Shown here piece by piece: positions 8,642 through 16,802 of a DNA stretch of 64,000 nucleotides. Source of the DNA: Pseudomonas sp. BSw22131. GTDB lineage: Bacteria > Pseudomonadota > Gammaproteobacteria > Pseudomonadales > Pseudomonadaceae. The translations under genes and the position numbers were made by a program. The first letter of the stretch is position 1. The number at the start of each line of letters is the position of its first letter. The notes under the pieces were generated by a model. That model worked only from the letters and a program-made list of their open reading frames with translations, was not told where the DNA came from and ran no database searches. The stretch covers positions 4,464,001-4,528,000 of the forward strand of contig NZ_CP113949.1 of NCBI RefSeq assembly GCF_026810445.1, given 5' to 3'.

Positions 8642-8943
8642 GCACACATATAGGCTCTGACTTCGACGAGTTTCTAGACGAGCAAGGCATTGCCGAGGAG
8701 GTCTCTGCGACCGCTTTGAAACGCGTGATTGCTTGGCAAATAGCGGAATTGATGAAGGCCCAGAGCCTCACCAAAAAAACACTCGCCGAGCGCATGCACA
8801 CCAGCAGAACGGCAGTGGATCGAGCACTGGATCAAAACGATCCCGGGATGACACTGGCGACACTCGCCAGCGCGGCGCGAGCGTTGGGCCAGCGCGTTGA
8901 AATCAGGCTAGTTCCTGAGCCAGGTCTAACGACTTCAATCTGA
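8638..8943 (+). CDS. HigA-type antitoxin, XRE helix-turn-helix
   Basis: A 101-residue protein with a helix-turn-helix at about residues 45-75 (SLTKKTLAERMHTSRTAVDRAL) and a C-terminal LASAARALGQRVEIRL segment typical of the antitoxins paired with Gp49-like toxins. AGGAG lies just upstream of its ATG, inside the toxin gene, so coupled translation and extra antitoxin synthesis are likely. It should neutralise the upstream toxin and repress the shared promoter. Confidence 0.88.
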   Translation: MSTHIGSDFDEFLDEQGIAEEVSATALKRVIAWQIAELMKAQSLTKKTLAERMHTSRTAVDRALDQNDPGMTLATLASAARALGQRVEIRLVPEPGLTTSI

Positions 8944-9123
8944 CACGAACACCTCATCCCACCATCACCCCACAGCTGTGAAGCGAAACCACTTGTTCGA
9001 TTTAATTTGAACCGGGCAACGCCATGGCCGGTCGTTGACATTGTTGGCCGAGGTTCCTATAAGTCCTCTCCGTTCTGGCGTGCCCGGCCACGGCGCCCTT
9101 AAAACCGATAGCGAAGCGAGACA

Positions 9124-10134
9124 ATGGAATTCACGGATTTTGACGCAGCCCTTGGCGACTGGAACGATGTGCAGGCCACCACGCCGTGTTCCGGGCTGTT
9201 GCTGGGCAACGGCGCCAGTCTGGCCGTTTGGAAAAACTTTTCCTACGACTCGCTGTTCGAGCTGGCGCAAACCACGCGCAACAAGCCGCTAAGCCCGACC
9301 GAGCTTGCGCTGTTCAAAGCGATGGAGACTCAGAATTTCGAGCCTGTATTGAGCGCCCTCAAGACGTCTATCCGGGTAAACGCCGCACTGACAATCAGTT
9401 CGTCCTCACCGCGCAATCGTTACTTTGCGATCAAGGAAGCGTTGATCCACGGTGTGCGCTCGGTGCATATCCCTTGGCGGCTGATGGAGCAACATACGTT
9501 GCTCGCCATCAGTCAGGCACTCAGCCAATACGGCACGGTGTATTCCACCAACTACGACTTGATCACCTATTGGGCTGCGATGCACGGGCAAGCGCCGTTC
9601 GATGACCTTTTCAGCGAAGACGCCACGTTCAACCTGCACGCCAACCAGGCCAGCGGCACACGCTTGCTGTACCTGCACGGTGGAATGCACTTGGTGAAGA
9701 ACTTCGATGGCAGCGCTCGCAAATTGCTGTCATCGGAAAGCACCCTGCTGGGCAGTTTTGCAGTCAATGCGCTGGATGACGTGCCGCTGTTCGTCTGCGA
9801 AGGCAGCGCGCAGGAAAAGCTCAAAGTGATTCGAGGCTCTGACTACCTGTCGTTTTGCAATGCGCAACTGGCCCGCCACGAGGGTGCGCTGTGCATCTTC
9901 GGGCATGCGCTGGGCAAACAGGATCGGCATATCGTCGAGGCGGTACGTGAGGCTAAACCTGCCACGATCGCCCTCTCGATTCTGCCGCGCAGCGACGCGT
10001 TCATTCAGCATCAAAAGCGCCACTACAGCGCGCTGTTTGCCGAGTCAGGATCGGAACTGAAGTTTTTCAACGCCAAGACACACCCGCTGGGCAATGCCGA
10101 TTTTCTGGTTCCGGTGGACAGTTTGAAGGTCTGA
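9124..10134 (+). CDS. DUF4917 family protein with SIR2-like motifs
   Basis: A 336-residue protein matching the DUF4917 pattern as I recall it. Four motifs recall the SIR2 nucleotide-binding fold: GNGAS at residues 28-32, STNYD at 141-145, LYLHGG from 182, and GHALGKQDRHI from 260. SIR2-like proteins with GNGAS/TNYD/LHG/GHS-type motifs often act as NAD-degrading effectors in phage defence. That role for this gene is inference from motifs and from the toxin-antitoxin pair next to it. It has no visible partner gene or second domain. Confidence 0.75.
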   Translation: MEFTDFDAALGDWNDVQATTPCSGLLLGNGASLAVWKNFSYDSLFELAQTTRNKPLSPTELALFKAMETQNFEPVLSALKTSIRVNAALTISSSSPRNRYFAIKEALIHGVRSVHIPWRLMEQHTLLAISQALSQYGTVYSTNYDLITYWAAMHGQAPFDDLFSEDATFNLHANQASGTRLLYLHGGMHLVKNFDGSARKLLSSESTLLGSFAVNALDDVPLFVCEGSAQEKLKVIRGSDYLSFCNAQLARHEGALCIFGHALGKQDRHIVEAVREAKPATIALSILPRSDAFIQHQKRHYSALFAESGSELKFFNAKTHPLGNADFLVPVDSLKV

Positions 10135-10184
10135 GGGAAAACAACTTTCTCGGCACCGCTTCAAATCTACCCACCGGCAATCAA

Positions 10185-10415
10185 TCACTCGTTACCTTGT
10201 GCCAAAGCCCCCACACCAACCGCCCCGCCCTGCGTCTTTTTATTGACGCTGGAGGCGACCGGTTCGAGCGAATAACGCACGCTGCTCAACGCCGCCAATC
10301 GGTCGCTGCTGGTGGTTTTGATGACGCTGTTGCTCCATTGCGCTGCCGCGATGGCCAGCCAGGCGAACAGGAACACGACGACCGCTTGCAACGCCCACTT
10401 TCCGATATCTGACAT
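10185..10415 (-). CDS. Small single-span membrane protein, hypothetical
   Basis: A 76-residue product with a single hydrophobic segment at residues 8-27 (ALQAVVVFLFAWLAIAAA) and a polar Ser/Gly-rich tail. A good AGGAGA ribosome-binding site sits seven bases before the ATG, which supports a real gene. The family is not recognised. It is convergent with the DUF4917 gene, and about 290 bases with a REP-like pair separate it from the methyltransferase gene. Confidence 0.65.
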   Translation of the reverse strand: MSDIGKWALQAVVVFLFAWLAIAAAQWSNSVIKTTSSDRLAALSSVRYSLEPVASSVNKKTQGGAVGVGALAQGNE

Positions 10416-10623
10416 GACGCTTCTCCTGGCTGAATGCTCTTACGCAAATTTGACCATCAAACGATTGCAGTCAGGTTGCATTCAAGTTTCGAACCAATGT
10501 CGAGGCGGCGCGGGTGAAACTTCACGCCCCAGGCAAAAGCGGCTTCGGACAAGAAGTACGAGGGACAATTCCAGGCGCTGTTGGCCGTGACGTTGAAGGG
10601 GGTCGTCGCCGACACCATGGGAG

Positions 10624-10704
10624 TTTGTAGGCGCGAGCTCATTGGCGTGGCGGCGCATCGGATTCAACCCATGCCGCCGTCTCGCCCACACGTTGGCTCT
10701 ACAG
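10624..10704. repeat. REP-type inverted pair (degenerate REPIN)
   Basis: The two halves TGTAGGCGCGAGCTCATTGG and, in the opposite direction, TGTAGAGCCAACGTGTGGG flank a short spacer. They match the pseudomonad REP pattern (gtaggagcgaacgtgttcgcgag) with several changes. A better-preserved pair lies at 44758. Confidence 0.6.
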
Positions 10705-10709
10705 ATTGA

Positions 10710-11924
10710 TCAGATCAGCGCGTCGGCTTTGAGCAGCGTTTCCAGGCACTGTTCCTGAATCCCGTAGAAGGTTTTCAGTTCCTGAATCTTTGCCAGCAGC
10801 TCTGTAGGGTCTGACGGGGTTGCGCGCTTGACCGCCAGAATCATCTTGTTCTTATTGGTGTGCTCCAGCGAAATGAACTCGAAAACCTTGGTCTCGTAAC
10901 CACAGGCCTCAAGTAGCAGTGCGCGCAAGGCATCGGTGACCATTTCCGCCTGCTGCCCCATGTGCAAACCGTATTGCAGCATCGGCCGCAGCAGCGTCGG
11001 GCTCTGGATCTGCAAGCGGATCTGTTTGTGGCAGCATGGCGAACACATGATGATCGACGCACCCGAGCGAATCCCCGTGTGAATGGCGTAATCGGTGGCA
11101 ATGTCACATGCGTGCAGGGCGATCATCACGTCCAGCTCGCTCGGCGCTACCGAGCGCACGTCGCCATGCTTGAACACCAGCCCCGGATGCTCCAGGCGCG
11201 AGGCGGCGTTGTTGCACAGCGTGACCATGTCCTCGCGCAACTCAACACCCGTGACCTGCCCGTCGGCTTGCAGCGTATTGCGCAAGTAGTCGTGGATCGC
11301 GAAGGTCAGATAGCCTTTGCCGGAGCCGAAATCGGCCACGGTAATCGTCTGATCGAGCTTGATGGGCGACGTCGTCAAGGCGTGGGAAAACACCTCGATG
11401 AACTTGTTGATCTGCTTCCACTTGCGAGACATGGCCGGGATCAGCTCATGCTGTTTATTGGTCACGCCCAGATCCATCAGGAACGGCCGGGTCAGCTCCA
11501 GGTAACGCTTTTTCTCGCGATCATGTTCGGCAGAAGGCGCTTCACGCTGTTGTTGAGCCTTGTTACGGAACAGCGTGCTTTTGCCCTTCTTGCTGAATTC
11601 CAGCTGCACCTCATCGGTGAGCGACAGCAAATGAGCGTTCTTGAATGAATCAGGCAACAGCTCAGCAATGAGCGCCTGCGCTTCGTCGAGCGGGTGATTC
11701 TTGGTGATGTCACGCGTTTTATAGCGGTAGACGAAAGAGAGGCAGGGCTGATCCTTGACGGTCAAAGGCTTGATGATCACCCGTTGCAGATCAGCTTCGG
11801 CTCCGACGTATTTGGCCAGAACCAGCTTGATCAGCGAATTTTGCGTCAGGCAGGTGTCGAGCAGGCTCAGAAACTGAGCGCGGTGATCCGGCGCAGAAGC
11901 GGCGTTGGGTGCAGTGACGGACAT
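10710..11924 (-). CDS. SAM-dependent methyltransferase (Methyltransf_32-like)
   Basis: A 404-residue protein. The N-terminal 170 residues are a substrate or helper domain. A Rossmann methyltransferase domain follows, with VADFGSGKGYLTFAIHDYL (SAM motif I) and VTGVELREDMV. The ALHACDIATDYAIHTGI segment and MCSPCCHKQIR Cys cluster are as in the family PF13679. The start at 11924 (ATG) is preferred over the in-frame TTG at 11939. The substrate is unknown; RNA or protein methylation has been proposed for relatives. Confidence 0.8.
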   Translation of the reverse strand: MSVTAPNAASAPDHRAQFLSLLDTCLTQNSLIKLVLAKYVGAEADLQRVIIKPLTVKDQPCLSFVYRYKTRDITKNHPLDEAQALIAELLPDSFKNAHLLSLTDEVQLEFSKKGKSTLFRNKAQQQREAPSAEHDREKKRYLELTRPFLMDLGVTNKQHELIPAMSRKWKQINKFIEVFSHALTTSPIKLDQTITVADFGSGKGYLTFAIHDYLRNTLQADGQVTGVELREDMVTLCNNAASRLEHPGLVFKHGDVRSVAPSELDVMIALHACDIATDYAIHTGIRSGASIIMCSPCCHKQIRLQIQSPTLLRPMLQYGLHMGQQAEMVTDALRALLLEACGYETKVFEFISLEHTNKNKMILAVKRATPSDPTELLAKIQELKTFYGIQEQCLETLLKADALI

Positions 11925-12042
11925 CGGGTGAAGCCTCAAGGAGCAGAAAATGCGAGGCCGGTATTTTAGGCGCGATGCGCGCCGCAGGTGGATTTAATTG
12001 TGGCCCGGCGGTCATCCGCAGATCGGAAACCGCCGCCATGCA

Positions 12043-12660
12043 TCACTGCAAAACGATCAACCGGTTGGGCAGCTCATTGCGTCCTTGTGTGACCGGCACA
12101 TGCTCGCTGAGCACTTCGCCGCAGGCCTGAATGCAACCAAGAAACCCTTCCAGCGTCTGGCCATCACGCACCCGCTGGGTGAACTCATCGACCATCGCCC
12201 GCCACACACTGTCGTCCACCCGGTGAGAAATGCCGTGATCCACCAGGATTTCGACATAACGCTCAGCCTCGCTGACGAAGATCAGGATTCCGGTGCCGCC
12301 TGCTGTCCTGTGCAGGTTTTGCTCCAGAAACTGCCGCCGCGCCAGGTTACCCGCGCGCCAGTGCCGAACGCGCATGGGCACCAGACGGCTGGTTATCGCT
12401 GGCAGCCAGCCGATCAGAGCGACCACGATAAACGTGGCGATTTGCGCCATCAGCAGCTCGTTGGCGTCCAGCCAGCCGAAATACAGGTTGCTCAGCCCGG
12501 GCACCAGCAATGCAACCACTCCCGCCCAGATCAGCGGCGCGTATGCGTAGTCATCGGCGGACGCAGCAAGCACCGTCACCAGCTCCGCGTCGGTGCCTCG
12601 TTCGACGTGATCAATCGCTTGAGCGACCTGTCGTTGTTCTTCTTCATTAAGTAGCGACAT
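12043..12660 (-). CDS. TPM domain membrane protein
   Basis: A 205-residue protein. The N-terminal segment (LLNEEEQRQVAQAIDHVERGTDAELVTVLA) and the C-terminal GTGILIFVSEAERYVEILVDHGI form a TPM (TLP18.3/Psb32/MOLO-1) domain split by two hydrophobic helices at about residues 45-95. It is the third gene of a lemA-TPM-TPM operon, 28 bases after the previous stop. A GTG start nine bases upstream is also possible. TPM domains may act in membrane-protein maintenance; the exact role here is unknown. Confidence 0.8.
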   Translation of the reverse strand: MSLLNEEEQRQVAQAIDHVERGTDAELVTVLAASADDYAYAPLIWAGVVALLVPGLSNLYFGWLDANELLMAQIATFIVVALIGWLPAITSRLVPMRVRHWRAGNLARRQFLEQNLHRTAGGTGILIFVSEAERYVEILVDHGISHRVDDSVWRAMVDEFTQRVRDGQTLEGFLGCIQACGEVLSEHVPVTQGRNELPNRLIVLQ

Positions 12661-12688
12661 GCTGTGCACATTCCTGTTGAGCGATCAA

Positions 12689-13459
12689 TTACCAACTGCC
12701 AGACGCGCCACCGCCACCAAAACTGCCACCGCCCCCACTAAAACCTCCACCACCCGAACCGCCACCGCCGCCGCGCGAGCCAAGCCCGCCCAGACCGCCA
12801 AGTGCACCGGCGCCAAGGTAACCGGCGCCACCGGAGCGTCCACGCCCGCCGCGCAGATTAATAAAGATGAAGATCAGCAACAGCACCAGAAACGCCAGGC
12901 TCTCGAACAGGGAGCTGGAGGATTCGGTGTTGCCCGTCGCGCCGGCTGCTGGCTCGGCAAGCGGATCGCCGCCCAACACCTGCACGATGGCCTCTGTGCC
13001 TTGAGTGATCCCGCCGACAAAGTCGCCTTTCTTGAACGCTGGCGTAATGACCTGGTTGATGATCACCGAAGACTGCGCGTCAGTCAGGCGACCTTCCAGG
13101 CCGTAACCCACTTCGATCCGCACCTTGCGATCATCGCGCGCCACGATCAACAGCGCGCCGTTGTCTTTGTCTTTCTGGCCGATGCCCCAGTGACGGCCGA
13201 GTTGATAGCCGTAGTCTTCGATGCTGGTGCCTTGCAGATTCGGGACCGTGACCACCACCACTTGCTCAGTGGTCAACTGCTGATGGGCACGCAGCATTTG
13301 CGACAGACGCTCGGTACTTGGGGCATCAAGCATGCCGGCGGTATCGACCACCTGCCCGGTCAGCGCCGGAAAACTGAGGGCTGCGTGCGCGGGCAACGTA
13401 ACCAGCACGGCGCATACGCACAACGAGGCAACCTGCAAGGCCCGCCGCAGCGCGCGCAT
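12689..13459 (-). CDS. TPM domain protein, YgcG-like, with Gly-rich tail
   Basis: A 256-residue protein with a signal peptide (about residues 1-26), then a TPM domain (VVDTAGMLDAPSTERLSQML... through VEVGYGLEGRLTDAQSS). A transmembrane helix follows near residue 190 (SLAFLVLLLIFIFINL), and then a Gly/Ser-rich low-complexity tail ending GGGGASGSW. This is the classic YgcG architecture. Its ATG overlaps the lemA stop as ATGA, so the two are translationally coupled. The domain faces the periplasm. Confidence 0.85.
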   Translation of the reverse strand: MRALRRALQVASLCVCAVLVTLPAHAALSFPALTGQVVDTAGMLDAPSTERLSQMLRAHQQLTTEQVVVVTVPNLQGTSIEDYGYQLGRHWGIGQKDKDNGALLIVARDDRKVRIEVGYGLEGRLTDAQSSVIINQVITPAFKKGDFVGGITQGTEAIVQVLGGDPLAEPAAGATGNTESSSSLFESLAFLVLLLIFIFINLRGGRGRSGGAGYLGAGALGGLGGLGSRGGGGGSGGGGFSGGGGSFGGGGASGSW

Positions 13460-14082
13460 CAGAATTTCACTTGCGGGGCTTTATCCGCATCCGCAGAAGT
13501 AGCCTCGAAATTCGGGCGGATAGGCAAATCGCTGTACATCACGGTGTGCCACAGGCGGCCCGGGAAGGTACGGATTTCAGTGTTGTAGCGCTCGACGGAG
13601 GCGATGAAATCCCGACGCGAAACGGCGATACGGTTTTCGGTGCCTTCAAGCTGAGATTGCAGGGCAAGGAAGTTCTGGTTGGACTTGAGGTCCGGATAGC
13701 GCTCCGACACCACCATCAAACGGCTCAAGGCACCGCTCAACTGGCCTTGTGCATCCTGAAACTGCTTGAGCTTTGCCGGGTCGTTCAGGGTGTTGGCATC
13801 GACCTGAATCGAAGTGGCCTTGGCCCGCGCTTCAATCACCGCGGTCAACGTGTCCTGCTCCTGTTTGGCGTAGCCTTTTACCGTTTCCACCAGATTGGGG
13901 ATCAGGTCGGCACGGCGCTGGTACTGGTTCTGCACCTGCGCCCAGGCAGCCTTCACTTGCTCGTCGTAGGTCGGAATGTTGTTGATTCCGCAACCGGCCA
14001 GAAACGTGCTCAACACCATCAAGAGCATCAGTGACAATTTGTAACGATGACCTCGAAAGTGCTCGTGGTGTTGGATTTGCAT
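13459..14082 (-). CDS. lemA: LemA family lipoprotein
   Basis: A 207-residue protein with an N-terminal hydrophobic stretch ending in a lipobox (FLAGC, Cys31). The LemA core follows: NIPTYDEQVKAAWAQVQNQYQRRADLIPNLVETVKGY, then long helices and LEGTENRIAVSRRDFIASV. The start at 14082 is chosen for the GGGAG site eight bases upstream, not 14142. LemA here is the coiled-coil membrane protein found with TPM/YgcG genes, not the GacS kinase once called LemA. It leads the three-gene operon. Confidence 0.85.
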   Translation of the reverse strand: MQIQHHEHFRGHRYKLSLMLLMVLSTFLAGCGINNIPTYDEQVKAAWAQVQNQYQRRADLIPNLVETVKGYAKQEQDTLTAVIEARAKATSIQVDANTLNDPAKLKQFQDAQGQLSGALSRLMVVSERYPDLKSNQNFLALQSQLEGTENRIAVSRRDFIASVERYNTEIRTFPGRLWHTVMYSDLPIRPNFEATSADADKAPQVKF

Positions 14083-14365
14083 GGCCTTGATGCTCCCTAG
14101 AAATGATGGATATGTCTTCCGGTCAGATATGACTTTAGCCAAATCAGGCGATCCCCGGCATAATCTTCCCCAACGCGCTGTCAGGTGCTGGATTGCTGAA
14201 AGGCAATCAGATAAAACTTGCTGCGCTACAGATACTCATCGGCATCAAAGAGTTCAGCGAACACATCGCACTGATCACAATAAAAGCCGAAGTTTTGAAT
14301 CCCCGAACATAATGGCTGCACGGTATTCCACGCGAGTTGCCGAGCAACGCCTTGAGAAAACATTC

Positions 14366-16660
14366 ATGAATAAGCTGTGTTTATTGGGTCTTGTGGTTGG
14401 TCTGGTCAGTCAGTCTGCGCTTGCCGCCAACGCTGACGGCAACAATGCTTCTACCTTACAGGCCAAGAATGCCTTCATTTCCAAGCTCATGCAGCAGATG
14501 ACACTCGATGAAAAAATCGGTCAGCTGCGTCTCATCAGCATCGGCCCGGAAATGCCCAAGTCAGAAATTCTCAAGGAAATCGCCGCTGGCCGGATAGGCG
14601 GTACATTCAACTCGGTGGTTCTGCCCGATAACCGCGCCATGCAGGACGCGGCCGTCGCTCACAGCCGCATGAAGATCCCGATGTTCTTCGCCTTCGACGT
14701 CGTGCACGGCCACCGCACCATATTCCCGATCAGCCTCGGGCTCGCAGCGAGCTGGGACATGGACGCGATCACCCAGACCGGCCGCACTTCTGCAATCGAA
14801 GCCTCGGCCGACGGTCTGGACATGACCTTCGCACCGATGGTCGACATCACCCGCGATGCACGCTGGGGCCGCAGCTCCGAAGGTTTCGGCGAGGACACGT
14901 ATCTGGTGTCGCGCATCTCCAGCACCATCACCCGGGCCTTTCAGGGCAACAACACAAAAGCGCCTGACAGCATCATGGCGGCGGTCAAGCACTTCGCGCT
15001 TTACGGCGCCGTTGAAGGCGGCCGCGATTACAACACGGTGGACATGAGCCCGGTGCGCATGCGTCAGGACTATCTGCCGCCGTATCGCGCCTCCATTGAT
15101 GCCGGTGCGGGCGCCGTCATGATTGCCTTGAACTCGATCAACGGCGTGCCCTCCACCGCCAACGCCTGGCTGCTCCAGGACGTGCTGCGCAAGGAGTGGG
15201 GCTTCAAAGGCGTCACCGTCAGCGACCACGGCGCCATCAAGGAGCTGATCGACCACGGCGTCGCCAAAGACTTCCGTGAAGCGGCAAAGCTTGCGATCAA
15301 GGCGGGCGTCGACCTGAGCATGAACGACAAGGCCTACGGCGAAGAGCTGCCGGGTCTGGTGAAAAGCGGTGAAGTGTCGATCAAGGAAGTCGACAACGCT
15401 GTGCGCGAAGTACTCGGCGCGAAGTGGGAAATGGGCCTGTTCGCCAGCCCGTTCCTGCGCATTGGTTCGGCTGCGAACGACCCGGCCGACCGCAACGATG
15501 AGAGCCGTCTGCACCGCGAAGCCGCCCGCGACGTGGCGCGCAAAAGTATCGTGCTGCTCAAGAACGACAACCACACCCTGCCACTCAAGAAGCAAGGCAC
15601 CATCGCCGTTATCGGTCCGCTGGCCAAAAGCTCGATGGATATGATGGGCAGCTGGTCAGCAGCGGGTCTGGCGCGACAAACCGTCAGCGCCTACGACGGT
15701 CTGGCCAATGCGGTCGGTGACAAGGCGAAACTGGTGTTCGCACTGGGCGCCAACGTCACCGACAACCAGCACGCCATCACCTACCTGAATAAAATGGACG
15801 ATCAGATCACCGTCGATCCACGTCCTGCTCAGGAAATCATCGATGAAGCAGTGAAAGTCGCTCAGCAGGCTGACGTGATCGTTGCCGTGGTCGGCGAATC
15901 CCGCAACATGTCCCACGAAGCCGCCAGCCGCGTGGACATTGTCATCCCGGGTCGTCAGCGTGATTTGATCAGGGCCCTCAAGGCCACCGGCAAACCGCTG
16001 GTGCTGGTGCTGATGAACGGGCGTCCTCTGGCGCTCAATGAAGAAAACCAGTTGGCCGATGCAATGGTCGAGAGCTGGTTCCTGGGAACTGAGGGCGGTA
16101 ATGCACTGGCAGACGTGCTGTTCGGCGACTACAACCCGTCGGGCAAACTGGCCATGACCTTCCCGCGTTCGGTGGGCCAGATCCCCGCCTACTACAATCA
16201 CCTGAACACCGGTCGTCCTTATCGCCCGAACGAGTCCAACTACACGTCGAACTACTTTGAAGAGCCCACAGGCCCGCTGTTCTCCTTTGGGTATGGCTTG
16301 AGTTACACCGACTTCAGCGTGTCGGACATCACCCTGTCGAACACCAGCATGACCCGCAAGGACAAGCTGACCGCCAGCGTTACCGTCAAAAATACGGGCA
16401 AAGTCGCGGGAGCCACTGTGGTTCAGCTCTACTTGCGTGATATCGCCGCATCGTTGAGCCGTCCGGTCAAGGAGCTGAAGAACTTCGAGAAGGTCATGCT
16501 CGAACCCGGCGAAGAAAAGGTCGTGACCTTTACGCTGCGCGAAGAAGACCTGAAGTTCTTCAACCCGTCGCTGAAATACGCGGCAGAGGCCGGCGAATTC
16601 AAGGTGATGATCGGGCTGGACTCGGTGGACGTGAAAGAGGCCAGCTTCAATCTGCTGTAA
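14366..16660 (+). CDS. bglX: Periplasmic beta-glucosidase, GH3 family
   Basis: A 764-residue protein with a signal peptide (MNKLCLLGLVVGLVSQSALA). The GH3 N-terminal barrel follows, including KHFALYGAVEGGRDYNTVDM and the nucleophile motif VTVSDHGAI with Asp287. Then come the GH3 C-terminal domain and a fibronectin-III-like domain at the end. The length and the Asp position match E. coli BglX. It should hydrolyse cello-oligosaccharides and other beta-glucosides in the periplasm. The start at 14366 gives the signal peptide; the frame opens further upstream but without one. Confidence 0.93.
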   Translation: MNKLCLLGLVVGLVSQSALAANADGNNASTLQAKNAFISKLMQQMTLDEKIGQLRLISIGPEMPKSEILKEIAAGRIGGTFNSVVLPDNRAMQDAAVAHSRMKIPMFFAFDVVHGHRTIFPISLGLAASWDMDAITQTGRTSAIEASADGLDMTFAPMVDITRDARWGRSSEGFGEDTYLVSRISSTITRAFQGNNTKAPDSIMAAVKHFALYGAVEGGRDYNTVDMSPVRMRQDYLPPYRASIDAGAGAVMIALNSINGVPSTANAWLLQDVLRKEWGFKGVTVSDHGAIKELIDHGVAKDFREAAKLAIKAGVDLSMNDKAYGEELPGLVKSGEVSIKEVDNAVREVLGAKWEMGLFASPFLRIGSAANDPADRNDESRLHREAARDVARKSIVLLKNDNHTLPLKKQGTIAVIGPLAKSSMDMMGSWSAAGLARQTVSAYDGLANAVGDKAKLVFALGANVTDNQHAITYLNKMDDQITVDPRPAQEIIDEAVKVAQQADVIVAVVGESRNMSHEAASRVDIVIPGRQRDLIRALKATGKPLVLVLMNGRPLALNEENQLADAMVESWFLGTEGGNALADVLFGDYNPSGKLAMTFPRSVGQIPAYYNHLNTGRPYRPNESNYTSNYFEEPTGPLFSFGYGLSYTDFSVSDITLSNTSMTRKDKLTASVTVKNTGKVAGATVVQLYLRDIAASLSRPVKELKNFEKVMLEPGEEKVVTFTLREEDLKFFNPSLKYAAEAGEFKVMIGLDSVDVKEASFNLL

Positions 16661-16802
16661 GCGCCCACTGGTCTTAACCGGCGCTTACGAGCTGCGCGAC
16701 ACTGCGATGCGCTACATCCCGGACACCATCCCGGACATCACCATCGCAGTCTCGCCACCTCGGCGTTGCATCTAAAGCTCCTTCATAAAAAGGCTCGCCC
16801 CC

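Noticed and set aside
13459..14082. LemA as the GacS-type sensor kinase
   Set aside because: The protein is a small lipoprotein of the LemA coiled-coil family with no kinase domain; the shared name is historical.
14561..15595. Long minus-strand ORF (344 codons) over the beta-glucosidase gene
   Set aside because: It is antisense to a complete GH3 enzyme with clear motifs, lacks a ribosome-binding site and has His/Arg-rich shadow composition typical of GC-rich antisense frames.
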